Part shown: positions 25,953-37,496 of the stretch, one piece after another | Layout of the letters: each line of letters opens with the position of its first letter | Position numbering within the stretch: the stretch's first letter is position 1 | DNA from: Alphaproteobacteria bacterium US3C007 | GTDB lineage: Bacteria; Pseudomonadota; Alphaproteobacteria; Rhodobacterales; Rhodobacteraceae | DNA length: 64,000 nt | NCBI GenBank assembly: GCA_034423775.1 | Contig: CP139918.1 | Span: forward strand, 186,001 to 250,000 | Reading direction: 5' to 3' | The notes under the pieces: model-generated | Database searches by the model: none | Seen by the model: only the letters and a program-made list of their open reading frames with translations | Told to the model about the DNA's origin: nothing | Program-made: the position numbers and the translations under genes

Positions 25953-27106
25953 CCTATGAACTAAACCACCCAGAAATAAGAACCGCCGTTTCCCAACTAT
26001 GCGAACGCTTTCCTGGGCGCTATTGGCAGGAATGCGATCGCAATCAAGCTTATCCGCAAGCTTTCGTAACCGCTTTGACCGAAGCTGGCTATCTGGCCGC
26101 GCTTATACCAGAGGCTTATGGCGGGCTATCCTTGCCGCTTTCTGCCGGAGCCGCGATTTTGGAGGAAATCCACCGCGCAGGCTGCAATGCCGCGGCCTGT
26201 CATGCGCAAATGTATACGATGGGCACGCTGCTGCGGCATGGCTCTGACGCCCAAAAATCCAAATATTTGCCGCAAGTCGCGCAGGGAAATTTGCGCCTTC
26301 AAGCCTTTGGGGTAACCGAGCCAACTAGCGGGACAGACACCTCGGCTTTGCGCTGCACCGCGCGTAAAGAGGGGCAGGCCTATATTGTGAATGGTCAAAA
26401 AATCTGGACCAGCCGCGCCGAACATTCCGATTTATTACTGCTCTTGGCGCGTACCACCCCACTAAATCAGGTTGAAAAGCGCACCGAGGGCTTATCAGTT
26501 TTTCTGGTAGATATGCGCGAGGCAAGCGAAAGCGCGCTGAGCATTCGCCCCATTCGCACGATGATGAACCACGCCACAACAGAATTATTTTTTGATAATC
26601 TCAGCGTTCCGCAAGGCAATCTTATCGGCGAAGAAGGCAAAGGCTTTCGATATATTCTCTCCGGAATGAATGCCGAACGTATTTTGATCGCAGCCGAATG
26701 CATCGGAGATGCCAAATGGTTCATTGAAAAAGCTTCGGGCTATGCTTGCGAGCGGCAGGTTTTTGGCCGCGCCATCGGACAAAACCAAGGCATTCAATTT
26801 CCAATCGCCAAAGCCTATAGCCAAATGCGCGCAGCCGAATTGATGCTGCATGAGGCGATCAAGCTCTATGATGCCGGTCAAAATCCTGGCGAAGAGGCAA
26901 ATCTTGCAAAATTATTGGCTGCAGAGGCGCAATGGGCAGCGGCAGAAGCGTGTCTTCAAACCCATGGTGGATTTGGATTTGCAGAAGAATACGATATCGA
27001 GCGTAAATTTAGAGAGGCGCGCCTTTACCAAGTCGCCCCGATCTCAACCAATCTGATCCTGAGCTATATTGCAGAGCATGTTTTGAAAATGCCAAGATCT
27101 TATTGA
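25949..27106 (+). CDS. acyl-CoA dehydrogenase without an obvious catalytic Glu
   Basis: 385 aa flavoprotein. Family blocks are intact: AFGVTEPTSGTDTSALRCTA (FAD/substrate loop), GQKIWTSRAEHSD, GYACERQVFGRAIGQNQGIQ and QTHGGFGFAEEYDIERKFRE. The usual base in medium-chain enzymes is Glu in a YEGT motif near the C-terminus; here the same place reads LYQVAPIS, so Pro364 or Ala363 replaces it. The alternative Glu used by long-chain and isovaleryl enzymes falls on Lys256 (GDAKWF). Similar APIST-type enzymes are common, so the base is probably elsewhere (Glu250 is a candidate) or the reaction differs. Coupled to the CoA-transferase. Confidence 0.9.
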   Translation: MTYELNHPEIRTAVSQLCERFPGRYWQECDRNQAYPQAFVTALTEAGYLAALIPEAYGGLSLPLSAGAAILEEIHRAGCNAAACHAQMYTMGTLLRHGSDAQKSKYLPQVAQGNLRLQAFGVTEPTSGTDTSALRCTARKEGQAYIVNGQKIWTSRAEHSDLLLLLARTTPLNQVEKRTEGLSVFLVDMREASESALSIRPIRTMMNHATTELFFDNLSVPQGNLIGEEGKGFRYILSGMNAERILIAAECIGDAKWFIEKASGYACERQVFGRAIGQNQGIQFPIAKAYSQMRAAELMLHEAIKLYDAGQNPGEEANLAKLLAAEAQWAAAEACLQTHGGFGFAEEYDIERKFREARLYQVAPISTNLILSYIAEHVLKMPRSY

Positions 27107-27872
27107 CGCCATATCATTTATTGCTGGCAGATCCCAAAGCACCAGCACGCGCGCAATCTCTGCTTCAGGGCGCTTGCGGCAACGGATCACAAAATCTGCC
27201 TGCGGTTATCATGCGCCGGCAGAAGTCAGGACAGGCAAGCCTTTTTGTAAAGCCTAAAATGACGCAAAAAATAGGAGCGCGCCGCCACTGAGGGCCAAGG
27301 CCGCCAACTCTCATCTTTTGCAAATCGGGCACAGCGCAACGCCAATTTCAATGCGCAGCCGCAAAGGCGGATTTAATAAAACACAGCAGGCTAAAGGCGA
27401 CAAACTATACAAACGGCCACTCAGAATTCAAAATCAAGGCCGGACTAATGCCGCGCATATCGCGCACGAGTGGATTGATAGGTTGCGTTGGCCCGCGCGC
27501 AGATCGACCTCATCCCTTGCAACCACAAAGAGATGGGGATGAGGCGCGCCATAGCCTCGCAAATCAACCAGTGCGGCTTTTTCCAAAAAGGCGCGACCTA
27601 TCCCGAACAAAACTCTATTCCAAATGGTGTTATCACGCCTTGGCAAGAAGAGATGGCCAGAGCCCAGCGCATGCACTGATTTCGAAAATCCCGACACGGG
27701 CTTGGTTATGCTTAAAGGATGAGTGATCAAAAATCGGGTCGTGCGGGCTTTAAAATAAAGGGTCAAAAACCTCGATTGCTTATCGCCGCGATTTGAAACA
27801 AGAAGCGGGCCAGCCCTAAGCATGTAACATTTGCGGTTTGTGTTTTGAACATTGACCATTCATTCGCTGACT
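27107..27872. other. long gap with possible gene remnants
   Basis: About 770 bases with no supported gene. A plus-strand frame from about 27479 to 27679 (RAIASQINQCGFFQKGATYP, then EQNSIPNGVITPWQEEM) has natural-looking composition but begins right after two stop codons and has no ribosome site. It may be the tail of a decayed gene that I cannot identify. Other frames here overlap it in other phases and have no better claim. Confidence 0.4.
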
Positions 27873-27900
27873 AAAAAGGGGCCGCAAATGCGGCCCCCTT
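27873..27900 (-). terminator. Rho-independent terminator of katG
   Basis: A perfect 8-bp GC stem, GGGGCCGC (27878-27885), loop AAAT, GCGGCCCC (27890-27897). On the minus strand it is followed by a run of five T (27877-27873). It lies 24 bases past the katG stop codon, in the right orientation to end that transcript. Confidence 0.88.
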
Positions 27901-27924
27901 GTGAAAAATCGAAATCATAAAGCT

Positions 27925-30240
<2,316 letters not shown>

Positions 30241-31137
30241 ATGGAAACTATAACCTTGAAACAACTTAGATATTTCGATGCTTTGGCCAAAACGCGGCAT
30301 TTCAGCAGGGCAGCTGACCTTTGCGCGATTTCACAGCCGGCGCTTTCGATGCAAATCAAAGACTTGGAAGCGCGTCTCCCTTTACCGCTTCTTGAAACAG
30401 CAACAAAACCGTTGCAACTTACCCCTTACGGTGATGCTTTTGCAAAGCATGCAGGCATGATTTTGCAACATGTGCAGGAATTAGGGGATTTGGCGAACGC
30501 CTCACATACGGCGCCGCAAGGCTTGCTGCGGCTTGGCGTCATTCCAACGATTGCACCCTATCTTTTTCCCCGATTGATCCAATCAATGACCGAGGCATTT
30601 CCAAAGTTAGAGTTAAAGCTGCGCGAAACGATTACATCGAATTTGATCGCAGATATTTTAGAGGGGCGATTAGATGCCGCCATTCTGGCTTTGCCCGTAT
30701 CGGAACCCCGGCTAAGCGAAGTACCCCTTTTTGAGGAAGAATTTATTTTGGTGCGCCCGTTTTCCGAAAGCGGAAAACCAGTTCCACATCCAGAATCGCT
30801 GCATGAAATGCGGCTACTTTTGCTTGAAGAAGGGCATTGCTTTCGAGATCAAGCTTTAACGGTTTGTAATATCTCTACTTCCCAAACGCGCGACCTTATG
30901 GATGCCAGCTCGCTTTCCACGCTGGTTCAAATGGTTGGCTCTGGGCTTGGCGTTACACTTATCCCAAACATGGCGGTCCCACTTGAAAGCCGGTCTGCCA
31001 AGGTGGAGATGCTGCGCTTTGCTGCCAGCCCTCCAAAACGAACGGTGGGCATGATTTGGCGGCGAAACACGCCTTTGGAAGCGCATTTAAGGAAAATCGC
31101 AGACGTGGTTGCCGCACCCGATAAATTTATGGCTTGA
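30241..31137 (+). CDS. oxyR: peroxide-sensing LysR-type regulator OxyR
   Basis: 298 aa. N-terminal winged helix (TLKQLRYFDALAKTRHFSRA, ISQPALSMQIKDLE) and a LysR effector domain. The peroxide switch is present: Cys200 and Cys209 in EEGHCFRDQALTVC, matching Cys199 and Cys208 of the E. coli protein, which form a disulfide on oxidation. Further OxyR-type blocks are LIADILEGRLDAAILALPVS and SLSTLVQMVGSGLGVTLIPN. Divergent from katG, which it very likely activates under peroxide stress. It stops 70 bases before the convergent fghA gene. Confidence 0.95.
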   Translation: METITLKQLRYFDALAKTRHFSRAADLCAISQPALSMQIKDLEARLPLPLLETATKPLQLTPYGDAFAKHAGMILQHVQELGDLANASHTAPQGLLRLGVIPTIAPYLFPRLIQSMTEAFPKLELKLRETITSNLIADILEGRLDAAILALPVSEPRLSEVPLFEEEFILVRPFSESGKPVPHPESLHEMRLLLLEEGHCFRDQALTVCNISTSQTRDLMDASSLSTLVQMVGSGLGVTLIPNMAVPLESRSAKVEMLRFAASPPKRTVGMIWRRNTPLEAHLRKIADVVAAPDKFMA

Positions 31138-31206
31138 AACGATAAAAAGCGCTTGATCGCGCAGCACCAAAGCGCAAATGTGACAGGCCGCTGCATCCTT
31201 TTATCT

Positions 31207-32046
31207 TCAGCGCAAATAATCCGCATGAAAAGCAATATGCTCTTGCATGAATGTAGATATAAAAAAGTAGCTATGATCATAGCCGGGCTGTAGGCGAAAT
31301 TGTGCATTGTGGCCACGCGCGGCCACCGCATCGGCAAAAGCTTCCGGCCGCAATTTTTCCAAAAAAGGATCCTCTGATCCATTATCAATCAAAATGGGCC
31401 CGTCAAAGCCATGCTCCGCCATCAATTGGCTGGCATCATGGGCCGCCCACAGGCCCTTATCCTCGCCCAAATAGGCGGTAAATTGTTTGATCCCCCAATC
31501 CGATTTCATCGGGTTGCAAATCGGCGCAAACGCTGACACCGATTTAAAGCGCCCAGGTTGGCGCAGGGCAAGCGTCAAAGCCCCATGCCCGCCCATGGAA
31601 TGGCCGCTGATAGATTGCCGCGACATATCGATTGGAAATGACGAGTCCATGACGGAAGGCAATTCTTCAGCGATGTAATCCCACATCTTAAAATGGGGCG
31701 CCCAAGGCGCTTGCGTGGCGTTTACATAAAACCCTGCGCCCTGCCCCAAATCAAACGCCTCATCATCGGCGACGCCGACGCCGCGCGGCGACGTATCGGG
31801 GAAAATCAGCGCCACATCATGCTGCGCGGCCCAGCTTTGCGCCCCTGCTTTAACCATGGCGTTTTCATGCGTGCAGGTCAGACCGGATAAAAACCAAATC
31901 AGCGGCACTTTTTGGCTTTGCGCAAGCTGAGGGAGAAACAGGCCGAAGGTCATATCACATGACAGAGCAGCAGAGCGATGCGTGTAAACACCTTGAATGC
32001 CGTTATGGCATTTAATTTCCGAAACTGTTTCCACGGTCATCCGCAT
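31207..32046 (-). CDS. fghA: S-formylglutathione hydrolase
   Basis: 279 aa alpha/beta hydrolase (esterase D family) that splits S-formylglutathione to glutathione and formate, the second step of glutathione-dependent formaldehyde oxidation. Nucleophile Ser150 is in SGHSMGGHGAL. The oxyanion-hole region LSGLTCTHENAM, the Asp region NGSEDPFLEKL and the His in GYDHSYFF complete the triad. Start: ATG 32046 or ATG 32040, both behind AAGGG; the difference is two residues. The partner glutathione-dependent formaldehyde dehydrogenase is not in the window. Formaldehyde could arise from the demethylation that MttB-type and related routes imply, but no link is shown. Confidence 0.95.
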   Translation of the reverse strand: MRMTVETVSEIKCHNGIQGVYTHRSAALSCDMTFGLFLPQLAQSQKVPLIWFLSGLTCTHENAMVKAGAQSWAAQHDVALIFPDTSPRGVGVADDEAFDLGQGAGFYVNATQAPWAPHFKMWDYIAEELPSVMDSSFPIDMSRQSISGHSMGGHGALTLALRQPGRFKSVSAFAPICNPMKSDWGIKQFTAYLGEDKGLWAAHDASQLMAEHGFDGPILIDNGSEDPFLEKLRPEAFADAVAARGHNAQFRLQPGYDHSYFFISTFMQEHIAFHADYLR

Positions 32047-32214
32047 GCATCCCTTTTTATGGCTGCTCCGTTCTTAAAGCAGTTTACTCGATTGTAAAAT
32101 GATTAACCTCACAATTTTTTGACCGGTCGAACAACGCTAAGAAAGCACACTGCAAACCCGATAGAATGAAGGTGACCCACCAAAGAAACTGGTAATGAAG
32201 CGTAAGGCAGGTTA

Positions 32215-32397
32215 ATGAGGCATCCAATCTCTGGAAAACAAAAAACTGCACGCCCTTACATGATCAAGAAATATATATGGCCCTTCCTGGAACCGCTGAT
32301 TAACGATAAACGCCTTGAGCCGGTATTGATGATACTTGGCACTTTGGCCGTTGTTGGGGGTATTCTATACACGCTGCTCCAATTTATTTTGGGTTAA
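32215..32397 (+). CDS. small single-span membrane protein, hypothetical
   Basis: 60 aa with a basic N-terminus and one membrane segment (VLMILGTLAVVGGILYTLLQ). An AAGG lies about 8 bases before the ATG at 32215; an internal ATG at 32260 (MIKKYIWPFLEPLIND) is an alternative start. It has no recognisable family. The amphipathic, aromatic stretch before the helix and the clean membrane segment are the reasons to list it. It is flanked by minus-strand genes and has no partner. Confidence 0.45.
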   Translation: MRHPISGKQKTARPYMIKKYIWPFLEPLINDKRLEPVLMILGTLAVVGGILYTLLQFILG

Positions 32398-32461
32398 ACG
32401 CCAAGCAAAGCCCCCCTGCCAGGGCATCCCTAAGCTGTGTCATTCAAAGCCCATTACATTC

Positions 32462-32878
32462 TTAATCCGCGATATCTTGCACCTCGTGCACTTCAATGAC
32501 ATTTCCATCAGGATCGTAGAAAAAGATTTGGTGCCAACCGCTTACTGCTTTATTCCCCCAATCGGAAAAGGGAATGTTCTGAGTGCGCAAATGCGCTTTG
32601 AACGCGGCTAAGTCATCCGTACGATACGCAATATGGCCGCGCGCAACCGGATTGACCATTTGCCCGGCATTAAACCCTGCCAACACATCTTTTTGTGCCA
32701 AATGCATCTGCAAATGGCCATCCGATACAAAAGCAACATCGCCTGCATATCCCTGCTTTTTTTCTAAAACCGGCAATCCTGCCACATTCGGAGAAAGCCC
32801 CATGACCTCTTGATAAAAATTATCCATCCTCGCTACATTTTCAGTGGCCAGATTAATATGATGTAATGTGAGTTTCAT
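32462..32878 (-). CDS. VOC-family (glyoxalase/bleomycin-resistance fold) protein
   Basis: 138 aa with the paired beta-alpha-beta-beta-beta units of the VOC superfamily. Metal-ligand positions are His7 (LHHINLATEN), His83 (RGHIAYRTDDL) and Glu130 (GNVIEVHEVQD), the classical set. FYQEVMGL and FYDPDGNVIE are the family landmarks. VOC proteins include glyoxalase I, extradiol dioxygenases and fosfomycin/bleomycin resistance proteins; this one is a general VOC protein without clear assignment. GGAG lies ahead of the start. A methylglyoxal or other aldehyde role would fit the neighbouring fghA, but that is context only. Confidence 0.88.
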   Translation of the reverse strand: MKLTLHHINLATENVARMDNFYQEVMGLSPNVAGLPVLEKKQGYAGDVAFVSDGHLQMHLAQKDVLAGFNAGQMVNPVARGHIAYRTDDLAAFKAHLRTQNIPFSDWGNKAVSGWHQIFFYDPDGNVIEVHEVQDIAD

Positions 32879-32885
32879 AATGCGC

Positions 32886-33119
32886 TTACTCCGTTTTTAT
32901 CTTTAATCCGCTGCCGCTTTGGATATATCGATGGGTTTTACTTACTCTGTGATACAGCCAGCGTAACAGCTCCAAACCTTTGCAAAAAGGGATAAAAACG
33001 GCCATTTCCAAAGCATAAGCTGCGCTTAAAATCGCAGCCAAACACACAGTCAGAGCCCTTGAAACATGAAGATCAATCGCCCCAGAAACACATTTGGCAA
33101 AAGCAAGATCTGAATACAT
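32886..33119 (-). CDS. hypothetical protein, 77 aa, low confidence
   Basis: A short frame just upstream of the VOC gene (7-base gap) with one hydrophobic stretch (ALTVCLAAILSAAYALEMAV) and a basic C-terminal half. It could be a small membrane protein co-transcribed with the VOC gene, or chance. No ribosome site stands out and no family is recognised. Confidence 0.3.
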   Translation of the reverse strand: MYSDLAFAKCVSGAIDLHVSRALTVCLAAILSAAYALEMAVFIPFCKGLELLRWLYHRVSKTHRYIQSGSGLKIKTE

Positions 33120-33247
33120 CCTTTGATATTTTAGCCGCCCAACTTACCCCGCTGGCCTAGAACGGATAGCGAGGGTAAACTAATTTTAATATTCAAAAAT
33201 GATATTTAAACTTGTAAATCACAGAGTTTTACAACTTAACGCTGCTT

Positions 33248-34135
33248 ATGAATTTGACCTCATTGCAAACATTCTTAGCAATTCTTGAAACCGGAAGTTT
33301 GGTGCGCGCCGCAGATAAACTGAACGTCACCCAATCCACGGTGACCGCGCGGCTTAAAACGCTTGAGGAAGAGCTGGGGCAAGTGCTGATAAACCGTCAG
33401 AAATCGGGGGCAACGCTCACGCCGGCCGGGGCAAAACTGATGCGATACGCACCCGCAATCACGGGGCTATGGCGGCAAGCGAAAAATGAAACAGGGCTGC
33501 CCGCGGGGCTTACCTCTGCCTGCAGTTTTGGATGCGAACGCGATTTATGGCATGGTGCGGGACGGGCTTTTTTCCACTACGCAACCAGCACACAGCCCGA
33601 GCTAGCGATGAGCGCAAGGCAAGGCAGCGGCCGCGATCTCACCGAATGGATCGCCACGGGCAGCATAGACATTATCGTTACATTCGAAGCCGTGACGCGC
33701 GCCTCTCAAACGCTTTACCCGTTGCCCGCAGAAGAGCTTATTCTATGTTCCGATCGCCGCAATACGCCAATGATAGGGGATCCTAACTATATTTTCGTGG
33801 ATCACGGCGCTGAATATCGCCGTGTTCATGCCGAATTTTATCACGATGCGGGTATCGCAAGACTGAATTTTGACAGCGCGTGGTGGGCGCTTCAATATCT
33901 GCTTGAAAACCCCGGTTCGGCCTATTTGCCGCGTTCTTTAGCGCAGCGTTACTTAGACGAGGCCGCGCTTTTCATCGTGCCGGACGCGCCGGTGTTTCAC
34001 AGGAAAAAATCTTTATTGGCCTCGGATCAAGCTGTTGAAAAGTTCCACTGGCTGGAAAACGCTATCGCTCAAATTCAATCTCACGAGCGCCCACAGCAGG
34101 GCCGCGCCACCTCACAAGGGCAGGCAGGCCAATGA
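33248..34135 (+). CDS. LysR-family transcriptional regulator
   Basis: 295 aa. The winged helix-turn-helix is clear (NLTSLQTFLAILETGSLVRA, NVTQSTVTARLKTLEEELGQ), followed by an effector-binding domain (GRDLTEWIATGSIDIIVTFE, then LPAEELILCSDRR). The target is not evident: it is divergent from the VOC/hypothetical pair and convergent with adenine deaminase. Its TGA stop and the deaminase TGA stop are the two halves of one TGATCA palindrome at 34133-34138, so the genes end exactly back to back. Confidence 0.92.
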   Translation: MNLTSLQTFLAILETGSLVRAADKLNVTQSTVTARLKTLEEELGQVLINRQKSGATLTPAGAKLMRYAPAITGLWRQAKNETGLPAGLTSACSFGCERDLWHGAGRAFFHYATSTQPELAMSARQGSGRDLTEWIATGSIDIIVTFEAVTRASQTLYPLPAEELILCSDRRNTPMIGDPNYIFVDHGAEYRRVHAEFYHDAGIARLNFDSAWWALQYLLENPGSAYLPRSLAQRYLDEAALFIVPDAPVFHRKKSLLASDQAVEKFHWLENAIAQIQSHERPQQGRATSQGQAGQ

Positions 34136-35935
34136 TCACTCAGAAATAAATAGATCTGTGAGCGCAAATTGATCCACATCTACCAAGCCAAGGTCCGAAA
34201 TCCGCAAGGCCGGAATCACGACCAATGCCAACAGGGAATGTTGCATAAAGGCGTTGTTTAATGCGCACCCACACCGTTGCATGCCGCTTAAAATTGTTTG
34301 TACTTCCGCGGCCACTTCAGCCGCGGGTCGATCAGACATCAGCCCCGCAATCGGCAAATGCACCTGCCCAATTTCTGCGCCATCCTGCCAAATCGTAGCC
34401 CCGCCGCCAATCTCGCCCAGCCGGTTGACCGCCTGCGCCATCATCTCTCGATTAGTGCCAACCACGATAATATGATGGCTGTCATGGGCAACGCTGGAAG
34501 CAATGGCCATTTCACCCTGATAGGCAAAGCCTTGTACGAACCCATTGCTGATGCGTCCTGTCGCATGATGACGTTCGACCAAAGCGATTTGGCACACCCC
34601 CTTATTGGCTTCTACCAACCCATCAATCACCGGTAATTTCGCGCTCAGCGCCTGTGTCGGAGCCTGATTTTCGATCACCCCAATAACTTTCACATGCGCC
34701 TCTGCCATATTTGGTGCTGCTGCAATCTCAAAATCCGTAGCGCCCATGGTTTTTCCAAGATTAACCGTGTTTTTGGCCCCCTCTGGCCATTCATAATGCG
34801 GGCACTCGGTCAAAATCTTTCCATGTTCGGCAAGTTTCTGGCCGCGCGCAAACACCACTTCAATCGGCAAGGAAACAAGATCAGACGACAAGATAAAATC
34901 AGCCCGGCGCCCCGGAGCAATACTGCCCAATTCGCGTTCAAGCCCGAAATGTGTGGCGGTATTAATCGTCGCCATTTGCAACGCGATCAAAGGCTCGCAG
35001 CCGCAGTCAATTGCGTGGCGCACCACCCGATCCATATGCCCCTCATTGACCAAGGTCTCCGAGTGACAATCATCAGTGCATAAAATGAAATTTCTAGGAT
35101 CTAAACCGCGTTCGGTTATGGCGGTTATTTGCCGCTCTACATCATACCAAGCCGAGCCCAATCGCAGCATCGCCCGTATCCCCATTCGGGCGCGTAAAAC
35201 GGCATCAGCCTCGTGCGTGCCTTCATGGTCATCCGCAGCGCCGCCAGCGGCATAGGCATGAAAGGGCGTGCCCAGATCTGGTGAGGCATAATGCCCCCCG
35301 ATCACCTTTCCAGCCGCCTGCGTAGCCGCCATTTCAGCCAGCATTTTTTCATCCCCAGCGATTACGCCGGGATAATTCATCATTTCCCCAAGGCCTATTA
35401 TGCCCGGCCAGCGCATCGCTTCAGCAACATCTTGCGGCGTAATTTCAAATCCGGTGGTTTCCAGCCCAGGCGCAGACGGCGCGCAAGAGGGCATTTGCGT
35501 GAAAATATTTATCGGTTGCAAGAGCGCCTCATCATGCATCATCCGAACCCCCGCCAGACCCAGCACATTGGCAATTTCATGCGGGTCGGTAAACATCGTG
35601 GTCGTACCATACGGGATAACCGCCGCGGCAAATTCAGCCGGGATCAGCATGCCGCTTTCGATATGCATATGCCCGTCACACAGGCCGGGAATAAGATAGC
35701 GACCGCCCGCATCGATAATTTGTGTTTTTGGGCCGATACAATGGCGCGCATCCGGCCCAACATAGGCGAACCGACCTCTGACAACGGCAATTTGCCAATT
35801 CTCAAGAACCTCTCGCGACTGAACATTAACCAACCGGCTGTTTTGAACGACCAGATCGGCAGACGATCGCCCGGCGGCGACAGCAACCAAATCGGCAGCG
35901 CAGTCTGCCCAAGATGCAAATTCACCCTTCGCCAC
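34136..35935 (-). CDS. ade: adenine deaminase
   Basis: 599 aa amidohydrolase that turns adenine into hypoxanthine plus ammonia for purine salvage or nitrogen use. Metal-site blocks: GLCDGHMHIESG, GTTTMFTDPHEIANVLG, and CTDDCHSETLVNEGHMDRVV; GLVEANKGVCQIALVERHHA and SSVAHDSHHIIVVG belong to the C-terminal domain typical of the Ade family. Start: the frame is open to 36091, but a very strong AAGGAGG lies 5 bases before GTG at 35935, which gives a normal N-terminus (AKGEFASWADCAADLV) and length. The start is thus GTG. Confidence 0.93.
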   Translation of the reverse strand: MAKGEFASWADCAADLVAVAAGRSSADLVVQNSRLVNVQSREVLENWQIAVVRGRFAYVGPDARHCIGPKTQIIDAGGRYLIPGLCDGHMHIESGMLIPAEFAAAVIPYGTTTMFTDPHEIANVLGLAGVRMMHDEALLQPINIFTQMPSCAPSAPGLETTGFEITPQDVAEAMRWPGIIGLGEMMNYPGVIAGDEKMLAEMAATQAAGKVIGGHYASPDLGTPFHAYAAGGAADDHEGTHEADAVLRARMGIRAMLRLGSAWYDVERQITAITERGLDPRNFILCTDDCHSETLVNEGHMDRVVRHAIDCGCEPLIALQMATINTATHFGLERELGSIAPGRRADFILSSDLVSLPIEVVFARGQKLAEHGKILTECPHYEWPEGAKNTVNLGKTMGATDFEIAAAPNMAEAHVKVIGVIENQAPTQALSAKLPVIDGLVEANKGVCQIALVERHHATGRISNGFVQGFAYQGEMAIASSVAHDSHHIIVVGTNREMMAQAVNRLGEIGGGATIWQDGAEIGQVHLPIAGLMSDRPAAEVAAEVQTILSGMQRCGCALNNAFMQHSLLALVVIPALRISDLGLVDVDQFALTDLFISE

Positions 35936-36172
35936 ATTCACCTCCTTGCCTGATCTCTGATCGCAACGGTATGGGGCTAACGGCAGGCTGTAAAGATTTT
36001 TACCATGCCACGCTACGTTTGCAGCGAAACGCACAACGTTGCGCGATTGGTGCAGTGCGGCGATCACCTCTGTTCCCGCAAAGCACAGCACCTGCCGCGG
36101 ACAAGCTGATCAAATCAGCGCAGTCTCATGAAATCGGCCCACCTCTCGGCCTTGGGACGTGCGGATTTAGCT

Positions 36173-36382
36173 TTAACACATAGCGCGAAACGCAGTGCGC
36201 GTTTGGCTCTGACTTGCGAGCTCATGCGCCAGAAGCCGTCCATCAGATGTCAACCCGCCAGTTGCATTAAACCAGCCGCGCTCACTCCCATAATCAAAAA
36301 AGGATTGCTCAAGGTTTGAGGTCATTATCGAGCACATTTGAACGACCGCGCCGTATTGCGTCTCATATTGTTTATCCGACAT
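36173..36382 (-). CDS. small hypothetical protein, 69 aa
   Basis: Start ATG 36382 with GAGG six to nine bases ahead; a longer frame to 36424 is less likely. The protein (MSDKQYETQYGAVVQMCSIM, then TSNLEQSFFDYG and GGLTSDGRLLAHELASQS) is soluble and has a natural composition. I do not recognise a family. It is separated by 237 bases from the start of adenine deaminase downstream and by 160 from the diguanylate cyclase upstream, so it is probably its own unit. Confidence 0.55.
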   Translation of the reverse strand: MSDKQYETQYGAVVQMCSIMTSNLEQSFFDYGSERGWFNATGGLTSDGRLLAHELASQSQTRTAFRAMC

Positions 36383-36542
36383 TTTTGACCTCATAATTAA
36401 TTGACAGTTCTTCTGCCTAAACAACCTCGAGAGTAAAATAAATTTAAATTAATTAAAAAAATTAAAAGACTAAATGCTTATTTTTGTTTTAAATCAGCAC
36501 ATTGATCTCAGCGGGCGACGACACATGCGCAGAAACCGGACC

Positions 36543-37496
36543 TCAGCTGCAAAACGTGAACCGTCCTTTGCCCCGACGCTTTGAGTGGTAAAGCGCCTGA
36601 TCAACAGCTTGCAAAATATCGATCATTGACCAGCGTTCCGCTGCCTCGACGATCCGTCCCCCCATGCTGAGGCCAAGCTGAACTTTGTGGGTTTGAATGG
36701 TCAAAGGAGGTTTCAATCTCGCTAGAAGGCGCTCAGCCAAGCCCAACAACTCAGTCGGATCATTCGTACCCGTTATAAGCAATATAAATTCATCTCCCCC
36801 CAACCGAACTGCCACATCATGCGCCCTAATTTCTTGGCGCAAAATATTGCTCAGCTCTACCAAGACCCGATCTCCAACCGGATGCCCAAGCTGATCATTG
36901 ACCGTTTTAAAATGATCCAGATCAAGCTGTATGATCCCAAATGATATATTTTGGCGCGCAAAGCTTGCCAAACTTTCGATCAGGCTCCGACGGTTTCCCA
37001 AACCCGTCAAAGGATCTGTCAGCGCTGCAATTTCTGCATTTTTCTTTGCCCCCTCTATGCGCTGCGTGACCGCACGCGACGCTGCGCGCACCGCAGATTG
37101 TGCCTCGAGTAAACACAGCATATCAACCGCCAGTTCCGAGGGGCCAAAATCTGCATGGGTCAACTCAAAACACTCGGCAGTTTCTTTCAACGCCATACCG
37201 AAGGAAATCGGGATGATTGCCTTGTCCCGATCTTGCAATCGCAACACCACCCCATTCCACCGCAAATCCAGAAAGCGACGCAACGATAGGTGAAACTTTT
37301 GCCCATCCAATTCAAACATCGAACAGCCGCGCAAGTGCCCGCTGCGCGGCTTAATCGAAAAAAGATCAAGCACGTGCTGCAGGCGCGCTGTTTCACCTTG
37401 AAGAATTTTCTGCATCGTCGGCGCAACATGCTCAATCACACCAGCGCGATTGATGATTAGGTGACAGGGGCAAAGAATGTTTAGAATATTATCCAT
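36543..37496 (-). CDS. diguanylate cyclase with H-NOX-associated N-terminal domain
   Basis: 317 aa. The C-terminal GGDEF domain makes cyclic di-GMP from two GTP; the active loop GGDEF is at residues 233-237 and an inhibitory I-site RAHD at 224-227, five residues ahead, so product feedback is expected. The N-terminal about 130 residues (CPCHLIINRAGVIEHVAPTM, ELDGQKFHLSLRRFLDLRWN) match the H-NOX-associated PAS-like domain, followed by a helical linker (AVRAASRAVTQRIEG). It overlaps the H-NOX-like gene by 8 bases. The pair should link a signal sensed by the H-NOX-like protein to cyclic di-GMP, as in roseobacters such as Dinoroseobacter (recalled, not checked). Confidence 0.92.
   Translation of the reverse strand: MDNILNILCPCHLIINRAGVIEHVAPTMQKILQGETARLQHVLDLFSIKPRSGHLRGCSMFELDGQKFHLSLRRFLDLRWNGVVLRLQDRDKAIIPISFGMALKETAECFELTHADFGPSELAVDMLCLLEAQSAVRAASRAVTQRIEGAKKNAEIAALTDPLTGLGNRRSLIESLASFARQNISFGIIQLDLDHFKTVNDQLGHPVGDRVLVELSNILRQEIRAHDVAVRLGGDEFILLITGTNDPTELLGLAERLLARLKPPLTIQTHKVQLGLSMGGRIVEAAERWSMIDILQAVDQALYHSKRRGKGRFTFCS

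Noticed and set aside
27434..27859. A 141-codon minus-strand frame in the gap before katG.
   Set aside because: Odd composition rich in Arg and Leu, no ribosome site, and overlap with other frames of equal merit.
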